Assembly: GCA_027623325.1 (NCBI GenBank)
Contig: JAQBXY010000030.1
Location: 1-38,429 of the forward strand
Reading direction: 5' to 3'
Length of the DNA: 38,429 bases
Source of the DNA: Gemmatimonadota bacterium
GTDB taxonomy: Bacteria; Gemmatimonadota; Gemmatimonadetes; Longimicrobiales; Gaopeijiaceae
Part shown: positions 18,115 through 27,936 of the stretch, in pieces
How the letters are laid out: each line of letters opens with the position of its first letter
How positions within the stretch are numbered: the stretch's first letter is position 1
Notes under the pieces: generated by a model
What the model was told of the DNA's origin: nothing
Databases searched by the model: none
The model's input: the letters and a program-made list of their open reading frames with translations, nothing else
Position numbers and translations under genes: made by a program

Positions 18115-21100
18115 AGAAGAGGCCGTTGGTCCGGGAGGCGCGTGGACGCCTGGGAGCGGCGCTCGTATCGGTCGCCCTGTTCGGTCCGCCCATGGGCACG
18201 TCAGCCCAGCAGCCTCCCCCGAGCGCGTGGCCCTACTTCGGCGGCGAGCGCTCGTTCCAGCGGTATGCACCGCTCACTCAGATCGATCGGAACAACGTCG
18301 GTGCGCTCCAGGTGCTCTGGCGGCGGCCTGCGGTGGACCCAGCACACACCGCAGCCTTTCCTGATGACGCGGTCCCGGGCAATCTGCGGTCGACTCCGAT
18401 CCTCGTCGACGGAGTGCTCTTCGCGCCGAATGCTCTCGGACTCGTGGAAGCGTTCGACCCCGGAACGGGAGAGACGATCTGGAGACAGCGACCCTTCGGG
18501 GGGGCAGCCGACGCAGCCCGCGGGCGCAGTTCTCGTGGGGTCGACTATTGGCGGAGTGGGACCGAGGGCCGACTCCTGTCCGTTCGCGATGCGTACCTCT
18601 ACGCCCTCGACCCTGCGACCGGCATACCCTTCCCCGATTTCGGGGACGGCGGCCGCGTGAACCTGATTCCATCCACCGGGCGCTCGTACAGCTGGAGTTC
18701 GGGGCCGATCGTGGTCGGTGATGTGATCGTGGTGGGCGGAGTCGTGGACGGCGCCGGAGACTCGGGCATGCAGTGGCGCGGCAGCGCACCCGAGAACGTG
18801 CGCGGATACGACGTGCGTACCGGCGCACTTCTGTGGGCCTTCCACGTGGTACCGGAGGATGGCGAGTTGGGCGTCGATACCTGGGGCGACGACTCGTGGA
18901 TGTACTCGGGTGACCTCGGGTCGTGGTGTTGTATGAGCGCGGATGAGAGCCTCGGGCTGGTGTACGTACCGCTCGGGGCACCGACCGCCGCCTACTACGG
19001 AGGCCATCGGCCCGGGGCGAACCTGTTCTCGAACAGCCTGCTCGCGCTCGACGCAAAGACAGGGGAGCGCGTCTGGCACTTCCAGATGGTCCACCACGAC
19101 CTGTGGGAGTACGACACCGTCGGCCCGCCGACGCTGGGAGACATCACCGTGAACGGCCGGCTTGTCCGAGCGGTCATGCAGCCGAGCAAGACGGGCTTCC
19201 TGTACGTATTCGATCGCCTCACCGGCGAGCCCGTGTGGCCCATCGAGGAGCGCGCGGTTCCGCAGTCGACGGTGCCGGGGGAGCGCACCTCCCCGACTCA
19301 GCCCTTCCCGACCAAGCCCGCACCTTTCGCGCAGCAGGCTGTGACCGTCGACGACCTGATCGACTTCACGCCCGACCTCCGGCGCCGGGCACTGGCCCTC
19401 GCGGATTCCTTTCTGCTTGGTGGGATCTTCACGCCCCCGTCGCTCGTGGTCGGTCGGACGGACGGGAAGCGAGGCACCCTGTCGCTGCCGGGCTCGTGGG
19501 GGGCCGGGAACTGGAATACAGGAGCGTTCGACCCTGAAACCGGGATCTACTACGCGTTCGCTCACGCCATCCCCCGAGTCTATCGGCTGGAGGAAGCAAC
19601 CGACCCCGAGTCGGAGATGGAGTATTGGAGCCCCGGCCGGGACGCCCCCTACTTGGACGGCCTCCCCATCACCAAGCCGCCGTGGGGACGCATCACCGCC
19701 ATCGACATGAACACGGGCGAGCACGTCTGGTCCGCCGCGAACGGTCGCGGGCCCGTGGACCATCCACTCCTCGACAACCCCGAACTGCCCGACCTGGGGG
19801 TCGCGAGTCGGCCCGCCGCGTTGGTGACCCGCACGCTTCTCTTCATGGGCGACGGAGGGAACGTCTTCGGCGGCGTCCAGCGCAACATGTGGGGGAAGGG
19901 CTTCCGTGCCTACGACAAAGCGACCGGCGACGTGATTTGGGAGACCGAACTGCCCACCGGCGCGACCGGTGCGCCCATGTCGTACATGCATCGAGGGAAG
20001 CAGTACATCGTGGTCCCCATCGGGGGCCGGGACGAGCCGCCGGAGTGGGTAGCGCTCGGGATCCCGTCGCAGGAGCGAACGTTCGTGTGGACCGACCGCC
20101 AGGTACTCGGCACCGAGTCGCAGCTGAGCGCCGGGATGACCTTCGCGGATGTCGATGGTGATGGAGACATGGACGCACTCGTGGCCAATGGTCGGCATTG
20201 GCCCCAGGCGAGTGAGGTCTACCTGAACAACGGATCCGGCCGTTTCACGGTCTCCTACGAACTAGGCCGCCTGCGCGCGACGACCTACGCCCTCCCGGCC
20301 GGAGATCTGGACGGCGATGGTGATATCGATGTCGTCGTGGCCAACGACCAGGCAGAAAACTGGGTCTACCTGAACGACGGAACGGGGCACTTCGAGATGG
20401 CGTGGCCGGTCGGCCCTGAGGTCGAGCCGACGCGGAGCGCGCAGCTGTTCGACCTCGATGAGGACGGCGACTTGGACTTGCTCATTACCAACCGAGGGGC
20501 GAGCAACGGACTCTTCTTGAACGATGGCCGTGGACGCTTCGGACCCAAGCGGGAGTTCGGGAAGGCCGACGGCTCTACGATCGCCGTGGCCGTGGGCGAT
20601 GTGGATGCCGATGGCGACCAGGACCTCGTGCTCGCCAATCGAGACGGCCAGGCCAACCAGATACTCCTCAACGATGGTCGCCTCGGTTTCGCGCAGGAAC
20701 TGGCGTACGGCACCGGAAGCGATGAGACCCGTTCCGCCGCGCTGGCCGATCTGAACGGCGACGGGATTCTGGACATCGTCAACGTGAACATCGGAGAGCC
20801 CAACCGTGTGTACCTGGGCGATGGCAAGGGCGGCTTCGACGCGGGAACCAGCATCGGAGAGTTGGAGGAATCGTACGCAGTGGTCGTCGTCGACGTCGAT
20901 CTCGATGGTGATCTCGACGTCGTCGTAGGGAACGACGGGGGGCGTAACGAGCTTTATCTGAACGATGGTTCTGGGACCGGATGGACGCGCTCGTGGATCG
21001 GCGAAGCCGCCGACAACAGCTACGGCGTGGCGGCAGCGGATCTCAACGGAGACGGCTTCCCGGACCTGGGGTTCGCGAATTCGGGCGCCCCCAATCGCAT

Positions 21101-21140
21101 CTTCCTCAATCGACCGAGTAGGCCGAACGCACCGCGCTAG
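18111..21140 (+). CDS. secreted PQQ-dependent dehydrogenase with a C-terminal seven-repeat FG-GAP/VCBS propeller
   Basis: The GTG at 18111, which overlaps the pterin dehydratase stop and has AGGGAG upstream, gives 1009 aa with a signal peptide ([20 protein letters not shown]). Residues about 35-660 form the quinoprotein propeller. Evidence includes [88 protein letters not shown] and [20 protein letters not shown], all matching glucose-dehydrogenase-type enzymes. A C-C pair lies near residue 272. From about 665 there are seven calcium-type repeats: [54 protein letters not shown] and DLNGDGFPD. Each is followed by a YLN-type strand. This should fold as a second seven-bladed, integrin-like propeller. 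The enzyme probably oxidises sugars or alcohols in the periplasm. No PQQ synthesis genes are in view. Confidence 0.93.
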   Translation: MKKRPLVREARGRLGAALVSVALFGPPMGTSAQQPPPSAWPYFGGERSFQRYAPLTQIDRNNVGALQVLWRRPAVDPAHTAAFPDDAVPGNLRSTPILVDGVLFAPNALGLVEAFDPGTGETIWRQRPFGGAADAARGRSSRGVDYWRSGTEGRLLSVRDAYLYALDPATGIPFPDFGDGGRVNLIPSTGRSYSWSSGPIVVGDVIVVGGVVDGAGDSGMQWRGSAPENVRGYDVRTGALLWAFHVVPEDGELGVDTWGDDSWMYSGDLGSWCCMSADESLGLVYVPLGAPTAAYYGGHRPGANLFSNSLLALDAKTGERVWHFQMVHHDLWEYDTVGPPTLGDITVNGRLVRAVMQPSKTGFLYVFDRLTGEPVWPIEERAVPQSTVPGERTSPTQPFPTKPAPFAQQAVTVDDLIDFTPDLRRRALALADSFLLGGIFTPPSLVVGRTDGKRGTLSLPGSWGAGNWNTGAFDPETGIYYAFAHAIPRVYRLEEATDPESEMEYWSPGRDAPYLDGLPITKPPWGRITAIDMNTGEHVWSAANGRGPVDHPLLDNPELPDLGVASRPAALVTRTLLFMGDGGNVFGGVQRNMWGKGFRAYDKATGDVIWETELPTGATGAPMSYMHRGKQYIVVPIGGRDEPPEWVALGIPSQERTFVWTDRQVLGTESQLSAGMTFADVDGDGDMDALVANGRHWPQASEVYLNNGSGRFTVSYELGRLRATTYALPAGDLDGDGDIDVVVANDQAENWVYLNDGTGHFEMAWPVGPEVEPTRSAQLFDLDEDGDLDLLITNRGASNGLFLNDGRGRFGPKREFGKADGSTIAVAVGDVDADGDQDLVLANRDGQANQILLNDGRLGFAQELAYGTGSDETRSAALADLNGDGILDIVNVNIGEPNRVYLGDGKGGFDAGTSIGELEESYAVVVVDVDLDGDLDVVVGNDGGRNELYLNDGSGTGWTRSWIGEAADNSYGVAAADLNGDGFPDLGFANSGAPNRIFLNRPSRPNAPR

Positions 21141-21174
21141 TCTCTCGTCGACGCGCTGATCTCTCGCCGAGGGG

Positions 21175-22182
21175 TTACCGGAGCGACAGTCGAATGGGCT
21201 CGAGGTGCTTCGGGATGAGCACGTGTGAGCCCGGCGACGCGTTGCGCACTTCTGATGCGAACGCTTCGACCCATTCCGTTCGGTAGGCGATTTCCGACCC
21301 ATACGGAGCTTGGAAGTTGTCCGCGTGGGTCGGTATCACGACGCGAGGGAATCCGAGAGCTTCCATGAGGCGCGGAGTGTACCCCGTGATCTCCAGATGG
21401 GAGGGCGCCGCTCCGACGAGGGCGATGTCGGGCCGGAGTCCCTGCACTTCCCGTTCGATGAAGTTCATGGAGCCCATGGTGAGGATCTCATGGCCGCCGA
21501 TCCTCACGAGATACATGAGCGAGCCTCCCTCGACGAGCTCGGAAATCCGCAGCGGCCGCTGCACGCCCTCCTCCACGACCTCCGACTGATAGTAGCGCTT
21601 GTCGTTCAGCGGACTATGCAGACTCGGAATCACACGAATCGAAACGTTGCCGAAGTCATAGTCTTCACCGCCACGAACCGTGATCAGCTGCCCCGCGGGG
21701 ATACCATACGCCCGCATGATATTGATCGTCGTCTCGTGCCCGATGACCACGGCGCCTGTCCGCTGCGCAATGTACGGCACGTCCATGATGTGATCGGGAT
21801 GAGCGTGCTGTACCAGGATGTAATCCGCGCGCGCGATCTGCGCGTCGATCAGGTCGGTGTCGCTGAAGAGGGTATCGGCGCGGGTGTAGTTGGGGCGGGT
21901 GTCCATCGGATCCCAACTCGCCTCGGCCCCGTACTTCGCTCGAGTGAGGTACGGATCGACCAGTACCACCACCGAGTCAGCGACCTCGGATGACGCGGAG
22001 ATCTCCCAACCGGCCGCTCCGAGATAGCGGAGATCGACGCTATCGGCCTCGGAAGCCCGCGACGCCCCGTCCGTGTCAGACGACTCCACCGAAGTGCACC
22101 CCGAGTAGAGCACGGCAAGCGCCACGGCCATGGGAACGAACGCGCCGCTCAGTCGCCTGCCAGAAACCAGACGCATCGTCAT
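21175..22182 (-). CDS. metallo-beta-lactamase-fold hydrolase, probable lipoprotein
   Basis: This 335 aa protein has a hydrophobic N-terminus ending at VLYSGC (C29), a weak lipobox, so it is a likely lipoprotein or secreted protein. The metal site is H126-A-H128-P-D130-H131, with later candidate ligands H149 (VIGHE) and H189 (SLHSP). The opening VDLRYLGAAGWEIS and the VVVLVDPYLT strand resemble the UlaG-like branch (COG2220), which contains lactonases and phosphodiesterase-type enzymes. The ATG overlaps the stop of the TfoX gene by 4 bases, so it is the last gene of a four-gene operon with two YbjQ proteins. Substrate is unknown. Confidence 0.88.
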   Translation of the reverse strand: MTMRLVSGRRLSGAFVPMAVALAVLYSGCTSVESSDTDGASRASEADSVDLRYLGAAGWEISASSEVADSVVVLVDPYLTRAKYGAEASWDPMDTRPNYTRADTLFSDTDLIDAQIARADYILVQHAHPDHIMDVPYIAQRTGAVVIGHETTINIMRAYGIPAGQLITVRGGEDYDFGNVSIRVIPSLHSPLNDKRYYQSEVVEEGVQRPLRISELVEGGSLMYLVRIGGHEILTMGSMNFIEREVQGLRPDIALVGAAPSHLEITGYTPRLMEALGFPRVVIPTHADNFQAPYGSEIAYRTEWVEAFASEVRNASPGSHVLIPKHLEPIRLSLR

Positions 22183-22529
22183 CCCTTCTTCCTCGGCTTT
22201 CTTGGCTTCTTTGGTTTCTTCGGCTTCGGCGGCGGCAGCTCCCTAGCCGTGATCCTCACCAGTTCACTCAGCCATTCCCCATCATCGATCTGAGCGCCGA
22301 TGAGAAGGCATGGTTTCGCGCCAGGATAGGGCGGCGCCTCCACCACATCCCCGATAAAAGCTCGACCGCCTTCCGTCGGCTTCATGAACAGCTGATCGTC
22401 GCAGATCAAGGCAACGATCCTACCACCGCTGAAGAGGCCGAACTCACCGAACATGCTCTTGAACGTCACGGCACAGTCCGAGTCGATCTGATCCACGACG
22501 AACTCGACGAATCCGATATCAGACGCCAT
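22179..22529 (-). CDS. TfoX N-terminal domain protein with a basic tail
   Basis: The ATG at 22529 is preferred because GGGAGG lies 11 bases upstream. A GTG at 22541 sits on top of that site. The 116 aa product matches the TfoX/Sxy N-terminal domain: FVEFVVDQ, VTFKSMFGEFGLF, GRIVALICDDQLFMKPTEGGRAF and PPYPGAKPCLLI. The C-terminal TfoX domain is absent. The protein ends in a run of Pro and Lys/Arg (PPPKPKKPKKPRKPRKKG), which could bind nucleic acid or a membrane. In gamma-proteobacteria Sxy promotes competence gene expression with CRP. Stand-alone N-domains in other phyla have no known role. It sits between a YbjQ protein and the MBL-fold gene with overlaps on both sides. Confidence 0.9.
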   Translation of the reverse strand: MASDIGFVEFVVDQIDSDCAVTFKSMFGEFGLFSGGRIVALICDDQLFMKPTEGGRAFIGDVVEAPPYPGAKPCLLIGAQIDDGEWLSELVRITARELPPPKPKKPKKPRKPRKKG

Positions 22530-23022
22530 TCGCGGTGACACCTCCCGCTAACAGCCGAGGGCTCGTATCCAGCGAAATCGCCGTCCCGAACGCCAGGATC
22601 TCGACGCCCGCCGTCCCCTTTCCATCGCTTCCGGAGCTGGCCAGAGTCGTCGTCTCGATTCTGACGTTGATGATGACGTCGTGGCCGCACGCTCGAGCCT
22701 CGTTCTTCATCCGGATCAGTGCCTCACGGCGCGCCCGTTCGAGCAGGGGCTCGAACACTCGAATATTGCCCCCGACGATTCCTTTGAGAGCCCCGGCGAA
22801 TCGCTTGAAGTAGTCCTGGGAGATCACGACGTTGCCAATCACGAGGTCGAAGGATGTGACGCGCCATCCGGGCGGCAACTTCTCAATCGTCAACGCGAGC
22901 ACATCGCTCGATCCGCTCTCGAGCAACAGGAGGCTCTTCAAGTGACGCCGCTCGAGCCAACTGCCTGAGAGCCAAGCCCCCAGGAGCAGGGCCGGAGTGA
23001 GAGCCAGTGAGAGAAGCTCCAT
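22519..23022 (-). CDS. YbjQ/UPF0145 family protein with an N-terminal membrane anchor
   Basis: This 167 aa protein begins with a hydrophobic helix (LLSLALTPALLLGAWLSGSWL), followed by ERRHLKSLLLLES. The YbjQ-type domain follows, with VTSFDLVIGNVVISQDYFKRF, GIVGGNIRVFEPLLERARREAL, CGHDVIINVRIETTTL and a final EILAFGTAISL strand. The family is called putative heavy-metal-binding (Pfam YbjQ_1), forms oligomeric rings and has no settled function. It follows the soluble paralogue after 4 bases and overlaps the TfoX gene by 11 bases, so the proteins are likely made together and may form mixed complexes (inference). Confidence 0.85.
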   Translation of the reverse strand: MELLSLALTPALLLGAWLSGSWLERRHLKSLLLLESGSSDVLALTIEKLPPGWRVTSFDLVIGNVVISQDYFKRFAGALKGIVGGNIRVFEPLLERARREALIRMKNEARACGHDVIINVRIETTTLASSGSDGKGTAGVEILAFGTAISLDTSPRLLAGGVTANGV

Positions 23023-23026
23023 GGCC

Positions 23027-23341
23027 CTACTCCACGGTCACTGCGGTGCCGTACGCGAACAGTTCGGCCGCGCCCTGAGCCACGCTCGAGGTGCCGAACC
23101 GCACATTCACGATCGCATTAGCCCCCATCTCCTCCGCCTGGCGGCTCATGCGTCGAATCGCCTCGCCGCGCGCCTCCGTGAGCAGTTCCGTGTACCCCTT
23201 CAGCTCACCGCCGACTACGTTCTTCAGGCTCGCCATGATATCGCGGCCGATGTGCTTGGCGCGCACCGTGCTCCCGCTCACCACGCCATAGAACTCGACG
23301 ATAGTCTTTCCGGGGATGTCCTGCGTGTTGCTGATGAGCAT
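23027..23341 (-). CDS. YbjQ/UPF0145 family protein
   Basis: This 104 aa protein has the canonical single-domain YbjQ form: ISNTQDIPGKTIVEFYGVVSGSTVRAKHIG, NVVGGELKGYTELLTEARGEAI, MGANAIVNVRFGTSSV and the end LFAYGTAVTVE. Its length is that of the family. It has no signal or membrane segment, so it is cytoplasmic. It is first in the YbjQ-YbjQ-TfoX-MBL operon and begins 55 bases after the S9 peptidase stop. Metal binding is a family label rather than a demonstrated activity, and no Cys-rich site is present here. Confidence 0.93.
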   Translation of the reverse strand: MLISNTQDIPGKTIVEFYGVVSGSTVRAKHIGRDIMASLKNVVGGELKGYTELLTEARGEAIRRMSRQAEEMGANAIVNVRFGTSSVAQGAAELFAYGTAVTVE

Positions 23342-23396
23342 GCTGCCGTCCTGTGAAGTTTGGATCGGCCCAACCAGCGTAGAGTGCTTGTCTTCC

Positions 23397-25469
23397 CTAC
23401 GAGATCGGCCGCGTGGGTCTTCTGCGGATCCACTGGTCCATCCATTCCTTCTGATTCCGAGCGGTCTCGTACTGCAGCCCGGGTTCCGAAGGCCCGTGCC
23501 CCGAGCGCGGTAGCCATACGAGTTTCGAATCGACCCCGTTCGCCTTCAATCCTCGGTAGAAGATGAGCGCCTGGTTCGGCGGGACGCGCGGATCGTTGGC
23601 GCCATGAATCACCATCGTCGGCGTCGTCGCTTGGTCGATGAACGCGAGCGGGTTGGATTTCTGGTACACATCCCACATGCCGGGTTCGTAGGGCCCGCCG
23701 CCGAAGTAGGCTTCGAAGACGTGCTGAATGTCCTGGGTGCCCCACATGGCGATGTTCTCGGTGATCGCGGCGCCGGCGATGGCAGCCTTGAAGCGCGAGG
23801 TTTGGGTCACCGTCCAGGCGGTCATGTATCCGCCGTAGCTCCAGCCCATGACACCGAGTGAGTCGGGGTGCGCGATCCCTCGATCGATCAGTTCGTCCAC
23901 ACCCGTCATGATGTCCTGGAAGTCGAGCCCGCCCCAGTCGCCGACGACCGCCTTCAGCCCCTCGTCGCCATATCCGGAGGAGCCACGTGGGTTCGGGAGA
24001 AGCACGACGTACCCGTCCGCCGCATAGCGCTGAGCGTCCGACCCATAACTCGCGGCCTGGAAGTTCTGTACGTACACGCCGGAAGGGCCGCCGTGAATCT
24101 TCACGACGGTGGCGCGAGGGCCGTCGGCCTCCGTCCACCCGGCCGGATATACGACCACGCCCTCCACGTCCCGTCCGTCGACGCTCTGCCAACGCAGCAC
24201 CTCGGTCGCTCCCACCGCGAAGTCGACCGCGTGTGTGTTGTGCGACGTGAGCGGGCGGTCCGCCGAGGCCGAGCGCGCTCCGGAGGCTGAAAAGGACGCT
24301 GAAAAAAGCTCCCCGGGTGAATTCGGGCTCTCGAAGGTGTACGCGATGGACCTCCGATCATCGGAGAATGCCACACCGGAGTACACACCTGCGTCGGGCG
24401 TAACGCGGACGGGGCGCCGATCGGCGAGATCCATGTAGAACAGACCTCGCGTCGTGCCGGTCGTGGTCTCGAAGAATGCACCTCGCCCATCGGCGGTGAG
24501 CGTATAGGGCCCCGGAGCCACATCGGCGCGCGGCGAAATGTCCTCGGGCGTGCCCCCCGCGACGGGAATGCGGAAAACGTGGTCGAGCCCGATCTCGTAT
24601 CGATTCGACTGCACTCCGGAGTAGATCAGATGCGCACCGTCGGGAGTCCATATCGGATTCTGGTCCGGACCGGGGTTGTTCGTAACACGAGTGGGTGCGG
24701 ATCCCTCGCCGGCCACCTCCACGACATAGACATCCGATTTCCACGAGTCCGCCGGACGACCGGTGGGGGTGGCGGAGAACGCCAGCCGAGCCCCGTCGGG
24801 ACTCCAGGAGAAAGGCCCGACGGTGTAGGCATGCCCTTCAGTGACACGGCGCGCATCCGTGCCATCTGCTCCGACCATCCAAAGGTGTGTGAAGCGGCCC
24901 TCGTCGTCCTCGATGGAGATGTCCGTTCCGTTCTTCTTGCGCGCTTTGTCGTCGTCGGTCTCCTCATCGATGGCGCGGAAGGCGATCTGCGATCCATCAG
25001 GAGACCAGGCGAAGGCGGAGATCGAGGTCGCGTGTGCGTAGATCTCGCGCGGCTCACCCCCACGGAGGTCCATCAGATAGAGCTTCTGACCCGCCCCCTC
25101 GGCATCGTCGCTGGGACGCTCCGAGGAGAGGAAGGCGAAGGATCGCCCGTCGGGGTGCCAACTCGGACTGCCGTCGTTCTCCGAATGGTGTGTGAGCTGC
25201 ACCGGCTCATCCCATCCCGTCCCTGCCCTGCGGACCAACCAGATATCGGCGTCCCGCTCGTTGGCCTCCAAATCGGCCTCTGTGACCGTATACAGAATGG
25301 CGTCGCCGGCGGGGGAGACCCGTACCGACCCGATCTGTTTGACGGTGAAGAGGTCTTCGAGGGTCGGCCCTGCCTGGTCACCGGTGCTGCTCTGGGCCGC
25401 AAGCGCGGTCGAAGCAACGATGAAGGGCAAAGACAGCACACCGAGAGTTTTCGCGAGCGGAGATACCAT
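23397..25469 (-). CDS. secreted S9 family (dipeptidyl-peptidase/acylaminoacyl-type) serine peptidase
   Basis: The ATG at 25469 gives 690 aa and places a signal peptide (LGVLSLPFIVASTALA, then AQ) at the N-terminus. A TTG at 25520 would add an unrelated leader. Residues about 35-400 form a PD40/TolB propeller with RVSPAGDAILY, SWHPDGRSFAF, AWSPDGSQIAF, SWSPDGARLAF and IWTPDGAHLIY. The alpha/beta hydrolase domain has the nucleophile S544 in GWSYGG, D626 in HGANDPRVPP and H658 in SGHGP. NPRGSSGYG precedes it, as usual. It should cleave short peptides in the periplasm. Its downstream neighbours are the YbjQ operon and its upstream neighbour is the DUF5916 gene, all on the minus strand. Confidence 0.95.
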   Translation of the reverse strand: MVSPLAKTLGVLSLPFIVASTALAAQSSTGDQAGPTLEDLFTVKQIGSVRVSPAGDAILYTVTEADLEANERDADIWLVRRAGTGWDEPVQLTHHSENDGSPSWHPDGRSFAFLSSERPSDDAEGAGQKLYLMDLRGGEPREIYAHATSISAFAWSPDGSQIAFRAIDEETDDDKARKKNGTDISIEDDEGRFTHLWMVGADGTDARRVTEGHAYTVGPFSWSPDGARLAFSATPTGRPADSWKSDVYVVEVAGEGSAPTRVTNNPGPDQNPIWTPDGAHLIYSGVQSNRYEIGLDHVFRIPVAGGTPEDISPRADVAPGPYTLTADGRGAFFETTTGTTRGLFYMDLADRRPVRVTPDAGVYSGVAFSDDRRSIAYTFESPNSPGELFSASFSASGARSASADRPLTSHNTHAVDFAVGATEVLRWQSVDGRDVEGVVVYPAGWTEADGPRATVVKIHGGPSGVYVQNFQAASYGSDAQRYAADGYVVLLPNPRGSSGYGDEGLKAVVGDWGGLDFQDIMTGVDELIDRGIAHPDSLGVMGWSYGGYMTAWTVTQTSRFKAAIAGAAITENIAMWGTQDIQHVFEAYFGGGPYEPGMWDVYQKSNPLAFIDQATTPTMVIHGANDPRVPPNQALIFYRGLKANGVDSKLVWLPRSGHGPSEPGLQYETARNQKEWMDQWIRRRPTRPIS

Positions 25470-25584
25470 GAGTCGGGCCGGCCGGAGGAGTCGGGCGAGT
25501 AGGCGCGTGGCCGAGTACAATGCGCCGCCCCAGGGGGCGCAGCAAGCCGGCGGGAGGTCCCGACAGGATGGCGTGCGCGAGACC

Positions 25585-27846
25585 CTATCGAGCCAGGTTG
25601 AACAGCCGGCTGTACTTGATCACCAGTTGGCGCTGCTTCGGCCCGGCCAGGATGCCCGTCCGATCGAACGTGCCCACGTGGTTGGTGTCGTTCCACACGA
25701 TGAAGAGCCCGGTACCGGCGGTATCCAACCAACCCAGTCGGATGTTCGCGCTCACGTCCTCGGTATCGTCGTTGTACTGGACGTTCGCCTGGAGATAGAT
25801 GCGCGGCGTGAACGAATACGACGCGTTGAGCGCCATCACCGCGGTCTTGAAGCTTCCCTCATCGAGCCGCACATCGAAGTAGTTGAACCGGAACGTGGCA
25901 GCCAACTGTTCGCTGTGACGGTACTCGACCGTCGCCATCGGTCCGAAACGAGTGCCCGAGTAGAAGCCGCCCAACCCCCATCCACCGGTTAGTGAGAGAG
26001 GCGCTCCCCGATTCGTATTCGCTCTGAATTCCCAATCGATATTGTTGTAGGAACCGACTGGAATCACGATGCCTTCACGGATCTCGAAGGGCTCCTCGAT
26101 TCCTTCACCGGTAAAGTTGAAGCCGGGCAGCTGGAAGAAGGCCCCGTTCTCGAACTGGAAGTGCGAGTCAATGTGGACCAGGTACGACTCGCTGAAACCG
26201 TCCAACGTCCAAAACTGGTTCCATGAGATATGGGGGCGAAACTCTCGGAACCACGACGTGTTGTCCGTGCGTATATGCCGCAGGATACGCGCGTTTCCTT
26301 GACGGTATTCACGGCGGTCCACGAAACCGACCTCGGGGTTGAACTCATCCCCGACCTGCCGGTATCCGGCCGAGATCTGCCAGTCACGCGTCACGTAGCG
26401 CCCGACGCCCTCGAAGCCCTACTCCCCGTTGTTGAACCCCTCACGGGTATCGACTTCACCCGCCTCGAGCGGCGTCGTGGTGAGGCCGACCCAGCCGTTG
26501 AGAGTGAGAGCCTCCCCGATGCCCAAGCGACCATCGATGCCATAGGTCACGTTGTAATCGTCGACGTCACTCGTGTTGACGCGGGACACGAAGATCGCGC
26601 CGAGCTGCGTCCGGTTTCCCATCTCTTTGTAAGCGCGGATGACCCCGAAGTTGTTCGAGGGGGCGAGTTCTGTGGCGGCGCCCAGATCATCGACATCCCG
26701 GAGGTCGTCCGTCTGGATGTTGAGGAGCCCGATCTGGAAGTCACCCACCTTCCCGGTGAGGCGCGACCCCACTTGGATGGGCACTTCTTGGCCCCCCGAC
26801 AGCCCGATCCGTCGGCTGAAAAACAGTTCCGCCGAGCGACTCGCACCGACGGCGAAGGTGCCGGCGTTCTCGAGAAAGAACGCCCGCTTCTCCGGGAAGA
26901 AGAGGCTGAAGCGCGTCAGGTTCACCTGCTGGTCATCGACCTCCGCCTGCGCGAAGTCCGTGTTGACCGTCAAGTCGAGCGTGAGGCTCTGGTTGAGGCC
27001 GAATTTCGCATCGCCACCGACCTGATAGCCGTAGTCGGCTTCCGGATCCACAACCTCGTAGTCCTTGAAGCCACTCCCGAGGACGTAGGGACTGACCGTG
27101 ACCGTGCGTCGAGCCGGAGCATCCAGCGCCAGCGTACCCGCCTGAGAGATTCGATAGAGGTCGAACTGACGCGGAATCCGCGCCCACATCGCCTGCTCGC
27201 TGTTGCGTCGGATCTTCCTCTCGAAATTGACGCCCCATTCCTGCTCCCCGCCCGTTCCGTATCGGAGAGTCGAGAAGGGGATGCGCATCTCGGCATACCA
27301 GCCCTCACCGTTCGTGGACGTCGCGACCTCCCAGCTTCCATCCCAATTGAGGTTGAAGCCGCCGGTCGAGCCTCTCTGCTGACGCCCGCCGCCGGCACCG
27401 CCACCCTGCCCTTCACCGGCGACCTGACCGTCATATTCGATTCCGGCCGGGCTCGTCCCGAACACGAACCCGTTCTGTCGATCGAGGTAAGTGTCGAGAA
27501 CGACGACGAAGGCGTCGGATTCGTCCAGCGAAGCGTCCCGTAGCGTCTGGCCGAATACGATCGACCTTGGATCGGCATCGTACAGCCACGCGCCCACGTA
27601 GAGCGCCTCACCGTCTTGCAGCAACCGCACCTCCGTCCTTTGGGAGACGGGCTGCCCTTCGACGGGTTCGCGCTGGATGAAGCCGCTGAGCGCGGGAGCG
27701 TCGAGCCACACGGCCTCGTCGAGGCGGCCATCGATGACCGGAGCGGAGGTGATCCTCGTGGTCGTGGTCGTCGGCAGCTGTTGGGCCCCGAGGCTCGGGC
27801 CGAATACAAGAAGGAGTAGTGCCGCAGCGGAGCACGGGAATCGCAT
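25585..27846 (-). pseudogene. DUF5916 / carbohydrate-binding-9-like secreted protein interrupted by one in-frame amber codon
   Basis: From the ATG at 27846 a signal peptide (AAALLLLVFGPSLGAQQ) leads into a family-9 carbohydrate-binding-like domain (PVIDGRLDEAVWLDAPAL, VRLLQDGEALYVGAWLYDADP). DUF5916 follows, with GWYAEMRIPFSTLRY, WGVNFERKIRR, NTDFAQAEVDDQQVNLTRF and FFPEKRAFFLENAG, and is usually an outer-membrane beta-barrel. A TAG at 26421-26419 (codon 476) stops the frame after ...REGFNNGE. The same frame resumes at once with GFEGVGRYVTRDWQISAGYR and runs to 25585, ending YSRLFNLAR, a normal barrel end. There is no frameshift and both sides read as one 753-residue protein. TAG is an ordinary stop elsewhere in this window. 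A nonsense mutation or a sequencing/assembly error is most likely. Confidence 0.85.
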
Positions 27847-27936
27847 CTGGACTCTGGCCTGTGTGGGGACGCACGAAGAAGCCGGCGGTGTGAGACTCTG
27901 CACAACTCGACAACGGAGGGGTCGAAGTTGCTGGCT

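Noticed and set aside
18201-20198. 665-codon open frame antisense to the PQQ dehydrogenase
   Set aside because: It has no known motifs, is rich in Arg, His, Gly and Pro as expected for the reverse frame of a GC-rich gene, and lies wholly over a well-supported gene.
20140-21130. DNA tandem repeat array
   Set aside because: The periodicity comes from protein-level FG-GAP repeats. The DNA copies are too divergent for a recent tandem repeat.
26419-27846. Two separate genes for the DUF5916 region
   Set aside because: The second part is in the same frame right after a single TAG, lacks its own signal peptide and ribosome site, and completes the barrel, so one interrupted gene is the better reading.
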